The notes beneath the pieces were generated by a model. That model did no database searches, had not been told where the DNA came from, and was given only the letters and a program-made list of their open reading frames with translations. A stretch of DNA of 64,000 nucleotides from Sulfitobacter geojensis (GTDB taxonomy: Bacteria; Pseudomonadota; Alphaproteobacteria; Rhodobacterales; Rhodobacteraceae): assembly GCF_000622325.1 (NCBI RefSeq), contig NZ_JASE01000005.1:558001-622000 (forward strand), in the 5' to 3' direction. Positions within the stretch are counted from its first letter, which is position 1. Each line of letters opens with the position of its first letter. The position numbers were made by a program, and so were the translations under genes. Below are positions 37,333-46,630 of the stretch, in pieces.

Positions 37333-37839
37333 CTACGGGATGACCAGCCGTGTATTTCGGGTAATTCTGCGGGCAATGGCGTGCAGATTGGTCCGGCTGA
37401 GAGCGATACACCCTTCGGTGGGATAACCCGCACGCCGCCACTGGTGGATGAAAATAGCCGAACCGCGCCCCGCAACCGCATCGGGCCAGTTCCAATCGGT
37501 GAGCAGGACAAGATCATACAAGGGATCAGCGCGGCGTAGGGCCTCGTGGCTGTGCGGATAGGGCGCACGCACCAACGTGTTATAGGCGCGCTCCGTTGGG
37601 TCATCAGACCACAAATCACCCGGACCAATGGGCACAGCCCAGTCGACAGGTTGGGTGATCCTGTCGGGACGAAACAGCATGCCCACAATACGGTGAGTGC
37701 CCCGCGGTGTGGCCCCGTCCCCCTCGCGTTTTGTACTGCTTACGCCGCCCTTGCCGATGGTGCAGGGATAGGTTTGCCCGCCAAAACGCAAACCCGTCGG
37801 GGTCAGTACCATATCGTGCAGACCCGCCATTCGCGTCAC
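37333..37839 (-). CDS. L,D-transpeptidase (YkuD) family protein
   Basis: A 168-residue YkuD-fold domain. The catalytic region has His132 in [18 protein letters not shown] and the nucleophile Cys144. L,D-transpeptidases form 3-3 crosslinks or attach proteins to peptidoglycan. No signal peptide is seen, which is unusual for an enzyme acting in the periplasm; it may use a non-classical route or an unrecognised start. It overlaps the ribA stop by four bases (ATGA). Confidence 0.88.
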   Translation of the reverse strand: MTRMAGLHDMVLTPTGLRFGGQTYPCTIGKGGVSSTKREGDGATPRGTHRIVGMLFRPDRITQPVDWAVPIGPGDLWSDDPTERAYNTLVRAPYPHSHEALRRADPLYDLVLLTDWNWPDAVAGRGSAIFIHQWRRAGYPTEGCIALSRTNLHAIARRITRNTRLVIP

Positions 37840-38924
37840 AAAAGATGCCCCGATTTGGCCGCCTTGGTCGCCAGATACGCGGTGTTAAAAGCGTTTTCGC
37901 CGACACGCAGCGGCACGCGTTCGGCCACTTTGATGCCGCTCGCCTCCATCATTTCGACCTTGCGCGGATTGTTCGTCAGCAAGCGCACCGATGAAAAACC
38001 CATGGACGCCAGAATATCAGAGCCCAGCCGGAAATCGCGTTCGTCATCCTCAAAGCCCAACCGGTGGTTGGCCTCCACGGTATCAAATCCTTGATCTTGC
38101 AGCGAATAGGCCCGCATTTTATTGGCCAGACCAATGCCGCGCCCTTCCTGATTGAGGTAGAGTAAAACCCCTTGGCCTTCTGCCCCCATCTGGGCCAGCG
38201 CGCCGCGCAACTGCGGACCGCAATCGCATTTCAGACTGCCCAGAACATCACCGGTAAAACAGGCGGAGTGCAATCGCGCGAGCACCGGTTTGCTGCGGTC
38301 GGGGCGACCGACCTCGATGGCGTAATGTTCTTCGCCGCCGTCTTCGGGGCGGTAAATGTGCAACCGGCCTGCTTCGGATGCTTCAATCGGCAGGCGGGCG
38401 TGAACAACCGGATGCAACGGACTGCGCGTCGACAGCGCGGCAGAGGCGCTTTCCAGATTGATCCGTGTCAGCCCGTGCTCTGCGGCAAATTTGAAGCTGT
38501 CGGCGATCTCAAGCACCAGAACGGCCGGCAGCAAACGTGCGGTTTTGGCCAGGCTCAGCGCGGTGCGATGCAAGACAGCATCGCCCTCGCGGTCGCAGGA
38601 AAACGGCCCCTTCATCGGGGTGCGCAAATCATCCGCAGGATCGGCGATACTGTGTATCCATGCCAAATTCGCATCCGCCGGCAGGACGAGCCGCGCAAGA
38701 TCACCGTCATAAACCCGCGCCTTCAACGTTTCTGCCCGCCGTGCGGTGATGGTCAGAACCGGCTGCCCGTCCAAGGCCTGAATATCCGCCAGACGCTCTG
38801 CCGATAACGTCTCTGCAGCGATCACAACGGCAGAGGTTGGGCCGGTCATCACCACCGGCACGCCCATGCGCAAATCGGCGCGGGCGCGGGCAAGTTGTTC
38901 TGTTATATCGGGCGCAAGGCTCAT
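37836..38924 (-). CDS. ribA: GTP cyclohydrolase II
   Basis: A 362-residue protein that opens GTP to the pyrimidine precursor of riboflavin. The zinc ligands are Cys222, Cys233 and Cys235 in [15 protein letters not shown]; the GTP-binding [11 protein letters not shown] segment follows. The N-terminal approximately 165 residues look like a degenerate DHBP-synthase-like domain without the usual acidic motif, as in other alphaproteobacterial RibA proteins. It is translationally coupled to the L,D-transpeptidase gene. Confidence 0.93.
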   Translation of the reverse strand: MSLAPDITEQLARARADLRMGVPVVMTGPTSAVVIAAETLSAERLADIQALDGQPVLTITARRAETLKARVYDGDLARLVLPADANLAWIHSIADPADDLRTPMKGPFSCDREGDAVLHRTALSLAKTARLLPAVLVLEIADSFKFAAEHGLTRINLESASAALSTRSPLHPVVHARLPIEASEAGRLHIYRPEDGGEEHYAIEVGRPDRSKPVLARLHSACFTGDVLGSLKCDCGPQLRGALAQMGAEGQGVLLYLNQEGRGIGLANKMRAYSLQDQGFDTVEANHRLGFEDDERDFRLGSDILASMGFSSVRLLTNNPRKVEMMEASGIKVAERVPLRVGENAFNTAYLATKAAKSGHLL

Positions 38925-39091
38925 GACGGTGTTACAACTTTACGAACTGTTTGCAGGATATCTATGTCAGTGCGGCGGGAAATGAAACATTTCAACCTGT
39001 TTCGTACACGCGCCTGTGAAACCGCGGCGTCAAACCTTGTCCAATGGCGCTTGCGGATACATCTCTATTAGAACGGACAAGGAGACGACCG

Positions 39092-39778
39092 ATGGCACAG
39101 CTCAAGAAAATCCTGCTGGTGGATGATGACGAGGACCTGCGCGAAGCGCTCAGCGAGCAGCTGATCATGACAGAGGACTTCGATGTTTTCGAGGCAGGCA
39201 ACGGGAGCGATGCCATGGCCCGCGCTAAAGAAGCGCTTTACGATCTGGTCATTCTGGACGTGGGGCTGCCCGACACCGATGGCCGCGAATTGTGCCGTTT
39301 GATGCGCAAACAGGGGGTGAAAAGCCCGATCATGATGCTGACCGGTCATGATGGCGACGCCGATACCATTCTGGGTCTTGATGCGGGCGCGAATGATTAT
39401 GTCTCCAAACCGTTCAAGTTTCCCGTTTTATTGGCACGCATCCGTGCACAACTGCGCCAGCATGAACAATCCGAAGATGCGATTTTCCAGCTGGGGCCCT
39501 ATACGTTCAAACCGTCGATGAAGATGTTGATCACCGAAGACGATAAAAAGGTCCGCCTGACCGAGAAAGAAACCAATATCCTGAAGTTTCTCTATCGTTC
39601 GACCGACGGTGTGGTGCCACGTGATGTGCTGCTGCACGAGGTCTGGGGATATAATGCCGGTGTCACGACACATACGTTGGAAACCCATATCTATCGTCTG
39701 CGCCAAAAGATCGAGCCTGATCCCTCTAATGCCCGTCTGCTGGTCACCGAATCGGGTGGCTACAGATTAATGACCTAA
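39092..39778 (+). CDS. cenR: OmpR-family response regulator, CenR-like
   Basis: A 228-residue regulator: receiver domain with Asp11/Asp12, phospho-acceptor Asp56 (LVILDVGLPD) and Lys106 (VSKPFKF), then an OmpR-type winged helix from about 130 (VRLTEKETNIL, TTHTLETHIYRLRQKIEPDPSNA). This closely resembles alphaproteobacterial CenR, which controls envelope functions and is essential in several species. No partner kinase is adjacent. Start at 39092 is preferred to 39044; GGAG precedes it. Symbol given on strong overall resemblance, not proof. Confidence 0.82.
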   Translation: MAQLKKILLVDDDEDLREALSEQLIMTEDFDVFEAGNGSDAMARAKEALYDLVILDVGLPDTDGRELCRLMRKQGVKSPIMMLTGHDGDADTILGLDAGANDYVSKPFKFPVLLARIRAQLRQHEQSEDAIFQLGPYTFKPSMKMLITEDDKKVRLTEKETNILKFLYRSTDGVVPRDVLLHEVWGYNAGVTTHTLETHIYRLRQKIEPDPSNARLLVTESGGYRLMT

Positions 39779-39899
39779 GTCGGGAACCAATTTCCCGATC
39801 GACGGTTGGTCAGACGGAGCGCTTTTTTCATGAGTTTCCGCTCCGTACTGATCCCGAAGTTTGTGTCCGGGCAATGACACATCCCTGCCTGTTAAACTT

Positions 39900-39930
39900 G
39901 GCCGGACCTCAGTGTCCGGCCATTTTTTTT
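39900..39930 (+). terminator. intrinsic terminator downstream of cenR
   Basis: GGCCGGAC (39900-39907) pairs with GTCCGGCC (39914-39921) across a six-base loop, followed by A and eight T residues. It lies 121 bases after the cenR stop codon; the gap also holds a small CGGGAA/TTCCCG hairpin right after the gene. Confidence 0.93.
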
Positions 39931-40049
39931 GATGACGCGGGCCGGTTCTGACCCTTCCGGTTTGCTGACCAAAAAACGATGCCTTTCTTCGTGGCGGCGG
40001 GCGTTGGCACAAGGTAAAGTCGACCCAAATCAATTTGCCGGAGATACGC

Positions 40050-40838
40050 ATGCCTTTCACGCTTGCCACATGGAACATCAATTCAGTCCGCCTGCGCGAG
40101 CCGCTGGTTTTGCGGATGCTGGCCGAACACGGGCCGGATGTTCTGTGCCTGCAAGAATGCAAAAGTCCCGTCGACAAGATCCCCCTCGAAGGGTTCAAGG
40201 CTGCCGGTTACGCGCATATGGTTGCACGGGGGCAAAAGGGCTATAACGGCGTTGCGATCCTGTCAAAATTGCCGCTGCAGGATGTGGGCGACAAGGATTT
40301 TGCACAGCTCGGTCACGCCCGCCACGTTGCCGCGCAGCTGGAAAACGGCACGACGATCCACAACTTTTATGTGCCAGCAGGCGGCGACAAACCCGACCGC
40401 GCCATCAACGAAAAATTCGGTCAGAAAATGGATTACCTTGCCGAGATGCGCGACTGGTTCCACGCAGAAGCACCTGAAAAATCAATCCTTGTGGGGGATT
40501 TGAACATCGCCCCGCGTGAAGATGACGTTTGGGACCACAAAAAGTTGTTGAAAGTTGTCAGCCACACGCCTGTCGAGGTCGAAGCCCTTGGTGCAACCCA
40601 GGACGCGGGCAAGTGGGTCGATGTGACCCGTCAGGACATTCCCGAAGGCAAATTATATTCATGGTGGTCCTACCGCGCGCGCGATTGGGACACCGCGGAC
40701 AAAGGCCGCCGGCTTGATCATATCTGGGCTACACCCGACATTTCAAATGCTGCGCATTCGAGCCACATCGGCCGTGCGGTGCGCGGTTGGGAGCAACCCA
40801 GTGATCACGCGCCGGTCTTTGCCACGTTTGATCTTTGA
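40050..40838 (+). CDS. xthA: exodeoxyribonuclease III
   Basis: A 262-residue AP endonuclease/3' exonuclease of the Xth family used in base-excision repair. Typical elements are LATWNINSVR (Asn metal ligand), LCLQECK (Glu), GDLNIAP (Asp/Asn) and the C-terminal SDHAPV. Start is ATG at 40050 with GGAG six bases upstream; an upstream TTG at 40035 is less likely. It is probably monocistronic. Confidence 0.96.
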   Translation: MPFTLATWNINSVRLREPLVLRMLAEHGPDVLCLQECKSPVDKIPLEGFKAAGYAHMVARGQKGYNGVAILSKLPLQDVGDKDFAQLGHARHVAAQLENGTTIHNFYVPAGGDKPDRAINEKFGQKMDYLAEMRDWFHAEAPEKSILVGDLNIAPREDDVWDHKKLLKVVSHTPVEVEALGATQDAGKWVDVTRQDIPEGKLYSWWSYRARDWDTADKGRRLDHIWATPDISNAAHSSHIGRAVRGWEQPSDHAPVFATFDL

Positions 40839-40904
40839 TTGGCCTTTGATTCCGGCGGCAAAGCGCCCATATACCCTCAAACGCGACCAAGCGAGGAATA
40901 AGAC

Positions 40905-41816
40905 ATGGAACTGAACCTAACCGGTGTGACGGACGACGACCTGATCAAGGACAGCGACGAAGCCAGCTTTATGGCCGATGTGGTGGATGCCTCGCAGCAT
41001 ACGCCGATCATCGTTGATTTCTGGGCACCATGGTGTGGCCCATGCAGAACCCTTGGTCCGCAGTTGGAAGAGGCGGTGAAAGCTGCCAAAGGCGCGGTCA
41101 AGATGGTCAAGGTCAATGCCGACGAGGCGCAGATGATCATGGGTCAGCTGCAAATCCAGTCGTTGCCGACTGTTTACGCCTTTTACAAAGGTCAGCCGGT
41201 TGACGGGTTTCAAGGTGCGGTACCAGCGTCCGAGATCAAGGATTTCATCGACCGTGTGATCAAAGCGTCCGGCGGCGAAGCGCCAGACGACGGGCTGAAT
41301 GCGGCGGTTGACGCAGCAGAGGAAATGCTGGGCGAAGGCGCGTTCGAGGATGCGGTACAGACCTTTGCGGCGGTGTTGGGCGAAGACCCCAACAATGCGA
41401 AAGCTTACGGCGGACAGGTGCGTGCGCTGATCGCGATGGGCGAACTGGATCAGGCAGAGGCCCTGTTGAACGGTGCCCCGATCGAGATTTCGAAAGCCCC
41501 CGAACTGGAAGCGGCCCACGCACAACTTCTGTTGGCCCGCCAAGCAGCGGATGCGGGGCCTGTGGCCGAGTTGACTGCGGCGGTAGAGGCGGCACCGGAT
41601 GATCTGCAAGCGCGGTTTGATCTGGCACAGGCGCTTTATGCCAATGGCGATGCGCAGGGCGCGGTGGATCACCTGTTGGAACTGTTCAAGCAGGATCGCG
41701 AGTGGAACGAGGGCGCTGCCAAAGCCCAGCTGTTCACAGTCTTCGACGCCCTCAAGCCTGAGGATCCGATTGTTTTGAACGGCAGGCGCAAGCTTAGCTC
41801 ATTGATATTTGCCTGA
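40905..41816 (+). CDS. CnoX/YbbN-like thioredoxin-TPR protein
   Basis: A 303-residue protein with an N-terminal thioredoxin domain (active site WCGPC, Cys44 and Cys47) and a C-terminal region of about 180 residues rich in helical TPR-like repeats (GLNAAVDAAEEMLGEGAFED, AKAYGGQVRALIAMGELDQAE). E. coli CnoX (YbbN) is a chaperedoxin with a degenerate active site; here both cysteines are present. Likely a cytosolic redox holdase. It precedes a LON-domain gene by 27 bases. Confidence 0.92.
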   Translation: MELNLTGVTDDDLIKDSDEASFMADVVDASQHTPIIVDFWAPWCGPCRTLGPQLEEAVKAAKGAVKMVKVNADEAQMIMGQLQIQSLPTVYAFYKGQPVDGFQGAVPASEIKDFIDRVIKASGGEAPDDGLNAAVDAAEEMLGEGAFEDAVQTFAAVLGEDPNNAKAYGGQVRALIAMGELDQAEALLNGAPIEISKAPELEAAHAQLLLARQAADAGPVAELTAAVEAAPDDLQARFDLAQALYANGDAQGAVDHLLELFKQDREWNEGAAKAQLFTVFDALKPEDPIVLNGRRKLSSLIFA

Positions 41817-41843
41817 TGGGCACCCCGCGCTAGGTCCCTTGAT

Positions 41844-42488
41844 ATGAACAAGAACACAGACCTGCCAGACACAATTTCGATCTTCCCGTTGGGCGGCGCA
41901 CTGCTGCTGCCCCGCGCGCGATTGCCGTTGCACATCTTTGAACCACGGTATTTGCAGATGGTCGAAGACGCCTTGAAAACCGATGAACGGCTGATTGGAA
42001 TGATCCAGCCCAACGAGGTGTCCGGGCGCGACGGCACCGGATTGCAGACCATCGGTTGTGCCGGTCGCATCACCCAGTTTTCCGAAACGGAGGACGGGCG
42101 ATATATGATCACGCTGGGCGGTATGTCGCGGTTTCGTGTCGTGAACGAAGTCGAGGGGTTCAGCCCCTACCGCAAATGCGATGTCAGTTGGGACGGGTTC
42201 GAACGCGACTTGGGACGGGATGAGGAAGACGCCGGATTTAACCGCGAGAACTTTCTTGATCTGCTGGGCCGCTACTTTGATGCGCAGGGGCTGTCGGCTG
42301 ATTGGGACACCATGAAAGAAGCCGAGGACGAATTGTTGATCAATTCCCTGTCGATGATGCTGGAACTGGATCCCGAAGATAAACAGGCCCTGCTTGAGGC
42401 CCCCTCTCTTGTGACCCGCCGCGAAACATTGGTGACGCTGATTGAATACGCGCTGCGGGGCGGTTTGGACGAAGGAGTGATGCAATGA
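41844..42488 (+). CDS. LON N-terminal-like substrate-binding protein
   Basis: A 214-residue protein made only of the LON substrate-binding domain ([29 protein letters not shown], with the later GCAGRITQF). No ATPase or protease domain is present, as in other stand-alone LON-like proteins. Function unknown; folding or quality control is possible given the neighbouring thioredoxin. It overlaps the next start by four bases (ATGA). Confidence 0.92.
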   Translation: MNKNTDLPDTISIFPLGGALLLPRARLPLHIFEPRYLQMVEDALKTDERLIGMIQPNEVSGRDGTGLQTIGCAGRITQFSETEDGRYMITLGGMSRFRVVNEVEGFSPYRKCDVSWDGFERDLGRDEEDAGFNRENFLDLLGRYFDAQGLSADWDTMKEAEDELLINSLSMMLELDPEDKQALLEAPSLVTRRETLVTLIEYALRGGLDEGVMQ

Positions 42489-42670
42489 GCGACACAAGTG
42501 TGAAATTTGACCGTCGTATGCTGGAAGCGCTGATTTGCCCGCGCAGCCAGACCACGCTGAGCTATGATGCTGAACGGCAGGAGCTGATCTCCAAAACCGC
42601 CGGTCTTGCCTATCCCATCCGTAACGGCATCCCCGTGATGCTGGTCGACGAAGCGCGGGTGCTGGATTAA
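42485..42670 (+). CDS. Trm112 family small protein
   Basis: A 61-residue Trm112/YcaR-like protein: [14 protein letters not shown], then a short beta region ending [13 protein letters not shown]. Eukaryotic Trm112 activates methyltransferases; bacterial members are often uncharacterised. Only one of the zinc cysteines of canonical proteins is present. It is translationally coupled to the LON-like gene and ends four bases into the convergent UbiH stop. Confidence 0.93.
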   Translation: MSDTSVKFDRRMLEALICPRSQTTLSYDAERQELISKTAGLAYPIRNGIPVMLVDEARVLD

Positions 42671-43893
42671 AGCGGTTTACCCTGCATCAGCCGTGGCAAA
42701 TCGCCGGTCAGCCCTGCCGCCTCGCGGATAAAACCACGCCGCAAACCGGGCAGGGCGGTGACGGCGGCCATCCCGATATCACGTGCCATACGGATCAGCG
42801 GGTTATCGTTGGAAAACAGCCGGTTAAAGCTGTCCGTGGCCAGTGCCAAGGTGGTGTTGTCAAACCGGCGCCATTCCTGATAGCGCGCCAATGCCGCGTC
42901 CGACCCTACATCTTCGCCCCGCCTTGCGGCATCTGCGATGACTTCTGCGAGGGCCGCAATGTCGCGCAACCCCGCGTTCAATCCCTGCCCTGCGATAGGG
43001 TGCACACCATGCGCCGCGTCCCCCACCAACGCCACACGTGGCGCAACCATGTCATGGGCCAAAGACAGGCCTAAAGGGTAGGTATAGCGTTTGCCCGCCA
43101 GTTTGAAATCGCCCAGAAAACTGCCGAACCGAGGGCGCAGAACGTCAAGATAGGCGTCGTCGGAGAGGGCATGGATGGCCTTGGCCGCCGCGTCGGTTTC
43201 ACTCCATACGATAGAGGACCGGTTGCCGGTCAGCGGAAGAATTGCCAGCGGTCCGGGGGGCATAAAGAACTGATGCGCGACGCCGTGATGCGGCAAGCTG
43301 TGTTCGATCGCACAGACCAGCGCCGTCTGCCCGTAGGCCCAACCAATCCGCTTGATCCCGGCGCGTTCCCCTGTGCCGGTGTTGCGCCCGTCCGCGCCAA
43401 CAGCAAGCCGCGCCTGCAATGTTTCGCCGGACCCAAGCGTCAGGGTGACGCCATTCATGCGGGCCTCTTGTGCCACAACGGTTTCACCGTCCAGCACAGT
43501 GATCGCGTCGGTTCCCGAAACAGCCGCCTGTAGCGCCTGACGCAGATACCGGTCCTCGACCATAAACCCCATGGGGCCTTCTTCGATCTCCGCGTGGTCG
43601 AAATGCATGAACATCGGGGATGGCCCGTCGCCTGCACGCCCGTCTGTAACCTTGATCTCCAACATCGGCTGGGCGTTTTCGGCCACGCCGTCCCAAACGC
43701 CAACCGCATCCAGCAGCCGGGTGGATGTCAGGGCCAAAGCATAAGAGCGCCCGTCAAATTCGGGATCCTCGCGCAGTGCGGCCAGTTGCGCATCAATCAG
43801 GGTGACCCGTTGACCCGCCTGCGCCAGAGCAAGTGCAAGCGTTGTGCCATTCAGCCCGCCGCCGATGATCGCGATATCTGTGTCAAATTCCAT
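42667..43893 (-). CDS. UbiH/COQ6-type FAD monooxygenase
   Basis: A 408-residue aromatic-ring hydroxylase of the UbiH/UbiF/UbiL family, which adds hydroxyl groups in ubiquinone synthesis. FAD motifs are [17 protein letters not shown] near the N-terminus and [22 protein letters not shown] (the GD motif). Which ring carbon it hydroxylates cannot be told. The ATG at 43893 starts the FAD domain; the open frame runs to 44001. Divergent from the amidase gene. Confidence 0.93.
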   Translation of the reverse strand: MEFDTDIAIIGGGLNGTTLALALAQAGQRVTLIDAQLAALREDPEFDGRSYALALTSTRLLDAVGVWDGVAENAQPMLEIKVTDGRAGDGPSPMFMHFDHAEIEEGPMGFMVEDRYLRQALQAAVSGTDAITVLDGETVVAQEARMNGVTLTLGSGETLQARLAVGADGRNTGTGERAGIKRIGWAYGQTALVCAIEHSLPHHGVAHQFFMPPGPLAILPLTGNRSSIVWSETDAAAKAIHALSDDAYLDVLRPRFGSFLGDFKLAGKRYTYPLGLSLAHDMVAPRVALVGDAAHGVHPIAGQGLNAGLRDIAALAEVIADAARRGEDVGSDAALARYQEWRRFDNTTLALATDSFNRLFSNDNPLIRMARDIGMAAVTALPGLRRGFIREAAGLTGDLPRLMQGKPL

Positions 43894-43982
43894 ACCCTTC
43901 AATATGGTGAGCCGCCGGGGATTGTCCATGTGCGCAAGCGTCGCTAGTTTCGCCGGGAACATGAGGCAAAAGGGGACGCGCC

Positions 43983-45311
43983 ATGCAAGACTGGCTGACA
44001 ATGACCGCAGCGGATTTGGGGCGCGGGATTGGCGCGGGCGAAATTGATCCGGTTACCCTGACACAAACCTATCTGGACGCGATTGACGCACATCCCCTGC
44101 GCGACCGCATCTATGCGCGGGTGACCGCAGAACGCGCGCTGGCCGAAGCAACGGCCGCGGCGAACCGTGCGGTTTCCGGCAACCGGTTGTCGCCTTTGGA
44201 CGGTGTGCCGATTTCGTGGAAGGACCTGTTCGATACGGCGGGCACAGGCACCGAAGCCGGATCGAAGCTGCTGGAAGGGCGCGTGCCGGACCGCGACGCG
44301 GTTGTCTTGGCAAATGCAACGGCGGCCGGTCTGGTCTGTCTGGGCAAAACCCACATGAGCGAACTGGCGTTTTCAGGGCTGGGCCATAACCCCAGCACAG
44401 CAACCCCGCCCTGCGTCAATGACGCGGATGCGGTGTCCGGCGGGTCATCGTCGGGGGCTGCGGCATCGGTTGCGTTTAATCTGGCCGCCGCGGCCATCGG
44501 ATCGGATACCGGCGGGTCGGTGCGCATTCCGGCCGCGTGGAATGATCTGGTCGGGCTGAAAACCACTTCTGGGCGGTTGATGCTGGAAGGGGTTGTGCCG
44601 CTGGCCATGAAATTCGACACGATTGGCCCGCTGTGCAGGTCTGTTGAGGATGCGGGGCTGTTGCTTGCCGCGCTTGAGGGCGGCGCAGCACCGGATCTGC
44701 GTCAGGCAGGGTTGGAAGGACGGCGGTTTGCCATTCTAAACAACGTCGCCATGGAAGATCTGCGCGACGCCCCGCGCGCGGCTTTTGAAACCGCCATTGG
44801 CAAGCTGCGCGAGGCGGGCGCGATCATCGAAGAGATCGAAGTGCCAGAGGTCGGCGAAGCAATGGACCTTGCCGGATGCCTATTCACAACAGAGGCTTAC
44901 GGGCTGTGGCGCGAGGTGATCGAGGCGAACCCTGATGCCATGTATCACGAAATTCTCGCACGTTTCCGTCTTGGAATGGGGCATTCGGGCGCAGATTACG
45001 TCGCCGCCTGCGCCAAGCTTGATGCGCTGCGGGCGGGATATGATGCGGCTGTGGCCGGATATGACGCGGTTTTGATGCCAACGGCACCGATCCTGCCGCC
45101 GAATTTGACGAGGCTCGAAGAGGACCATGCGTATTATCTGGCAGAAAACCTGTTGGCGTTGCGCAACACGCGTATCGGCAATCTTTTGGGGCTTAGCGCC
45201 TTAACCCTGCCCACAGACACGCCCTCTTGTGGTCTGATGCTGTGTTGCCCACCAGATATGGAAGAACTGCTGCTTAGGTTCGGGGCCGCTGCCGAAGAGG
45301 CGCTGCGCTGA
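43983..45311 (+). CDS. amidase signature family enzyme
   Basis: A 442-residue amidase. The Ser-cisSer-Lys triad is visible as Lys80 (PISWKDLF), Ser155 in VSGGSSSGAA and Ser179 in GSDTGGSVRIPA. GatA-like but without the tRNA-dependent context of gatCAB, so it probably hydrolyses a small amide; substrate unknown. It is followed 118 bases later by an aminotransferase gene on the same strand. Confidence 0.92.
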   Translation: MQDWLTMTAADLGRGIGAGEIDPVTLTQTYLDAIDAHPLRDRIYARVTAERALAEATAAANRAVSGNRLSPLDGVPISWKDLFDTAGTGTEAGSKLLEGRVPDRDAVVLANATAAGLVCLGKTHMSELAFSGLGHNPSTATPPCVNDADAVSGGSSSGAAASVAFNLAAAAIGSDTGGSVRIPAAWNDLVGLKTTSGRLMLEGVVPLAMKFDTIGPLCRSVEDAGLLLAALEGGAAPDLRQAGLEGRRFAILNNVAMEDLRDAPRAAFETAIGKLREAGAIIEEIEVPEVGEAMDLAGCLFTTEAYGLWREVIEANPDAMYHEILARFRLGMGHSGADYVAACAKLDALRAGYDAAVAGYDAVLMPTAPILPPNLTRLEEDHAYYLAENLLALRNTRIGNLLGLSALTLPTDTPSCGLMLCCPPDMEELLLRFGAAAEEALR

Positions 45312-45429
45312 CTTTGGCCTAAATGCCACAAACCCCTGTTAGCGTTCCGGTTTTTCTGGACGCCACGCGGGGGCTTGGGTACTTTGACGGTAACGGGGCG
45401 ATAATGATCCCGAACCGAGGCAGTTGTAG

Positions 45430-46614
45430 ATGTTTTACCCCGAGCGGTTTTCGAACCTTCCGGCTCATGCTTGGCCACGCCTGCGCGCCCTTTTGGATGC
45501 GCATGAGGGTGGCGGGCCGCTGATCCAGATGACCATAGGCGAGCCGAAACATGCGTTTCCGGCTTGGGTCACTGACGTGATCACGAAAAACGCTGCCGGT
45601 TTTAACAGCTATCCGCCCAACGACGGTTCGCCCGAACTTAAAAGCGCCATCGCGGCATGGATAAAGCGGCGGTACGGCGTTGCGATGGACGCCGAAACCG
45701 AGGTGATGGCGCTGAACGGGACGCGCGAAGGGCTGTATAACGCAGTTATCGCGCTGTGTCCCGAAACCAAAAACGGTGAGAAGCCGGCGATCCTGATGCC
45801 GAACCCGTTTTATCAGGTCTATATGATTGCTGCGATTTCCGGCGCATGTGACCCGATCATGGTGAACGCGACCAGCGAAACCGGACATCTGCCGGATTTT
45901 CACAGCCTTCCCGAGGAGACACTGAAGCGCACCACTGCCGCCTATATCTGTTCCCCGGCCAACCCGCAGGGCGCTGTGGCGGACCGCGCCTATTGGACGG
46001 CGTTGATCAAACTGGCCGAAAAATACGACTTCAGGATTTTCGCGGACGAGTGTTATTCAGAGATTTATCGCGATACACCGCCCGTTGGCGCCTTGCAGGT
46101 CGCCAATGAACTTGGCACCGATCGCAACCGTGTCGTGATCTTCCATTCGCTGAGCAAGCGTTCAAACCTGCCGGGCTTGCGTGCGGGTTTTGTGGCCACC
46201 GGCGCGGATGCGATGCGCGAGATCAAACAGTTGCGCAACTATGCCGGCGCACCTTTGCCATTGCCCATGCAACAGGCCGCCGCGGCCGTTTGGGATGACG
46301 AGGCGCATGTGATCGAAAGCCGCGCACTGTACCAAGAGAAATTCGAAATTGCGGACCGCATCTTTGGCAACGTGGCCGGATATGTCAGCCCAGAGGCCGG
46401 ATTTTTCCTGTGGTTGCCGGTCGAGAATGACGAAGAGGCAGCGTTGAAGCTGTGGCGTGAAACCGGTGTTAAGGTTTTGCCGGGGGGCTATCTGGCCCAA
46501 ACTGTGGATGGGGAAAACCCCGGTAACAAGTATATACGGGTGGCCCTCGTGGCCCCCAAGGACGAGACAGAGCGCGGGCTGCAATTGATCCGCGACTGCC
46601 TTTATGCCGATTAA
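45430..46614 (+). CDS. class I/II aminotransferase, DapC-like
   Basis: A 394-residue PLP-dependent aminotransferase. The PLP lysine is Lys243 in [32 protein letters not shown] and the C-terminal arginine segment NKYIRVALV complete the fold. The [20 protein letters not shown]-terminus and [10 protein letters not shown] motif resemble succinyl-diaminopimelate aminotransferase DapC of alphaproteobacteria. Substrate assignment is inferred. It overlaps an upstream possible start of ftsK. Confidence 0.88.
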   Translation: MFYPERFSNLPAHAWPRLRALLDAHEGGGPLIQMTIGEPKHAFPAWVTDVITKNAAGFNSYPPNDGSPELKSAIAAWIKRRYGVAMDAETEVMALNGTREGLYNAVIALCPETKNGEKPAILMPNPFYQVYMIAAISGACDPIMVNATSETGHLPDFHSLPEETLKRTTAAYICSPANPQGAVADRAYWTALIKLAEKYDFRIFADECYSEIYRDTPPVGALQVANELGTDRNRVVIFHSLSKRSNLPGLRAGFVATGADAMREIKQLRNYAGAPLPLPMQQAAAAVWDDEAHVIESRALYQEKFEIADRIFGNVAGYVSPEAGFFLWLPVENDEEAALKLWRETGVKVLPGGYLAQTVDGENPGNKYIRVALVAPKDETERGLQLIRDCLYAD

Positions 46615-46630
46615 GAACAAGGGACGAAGC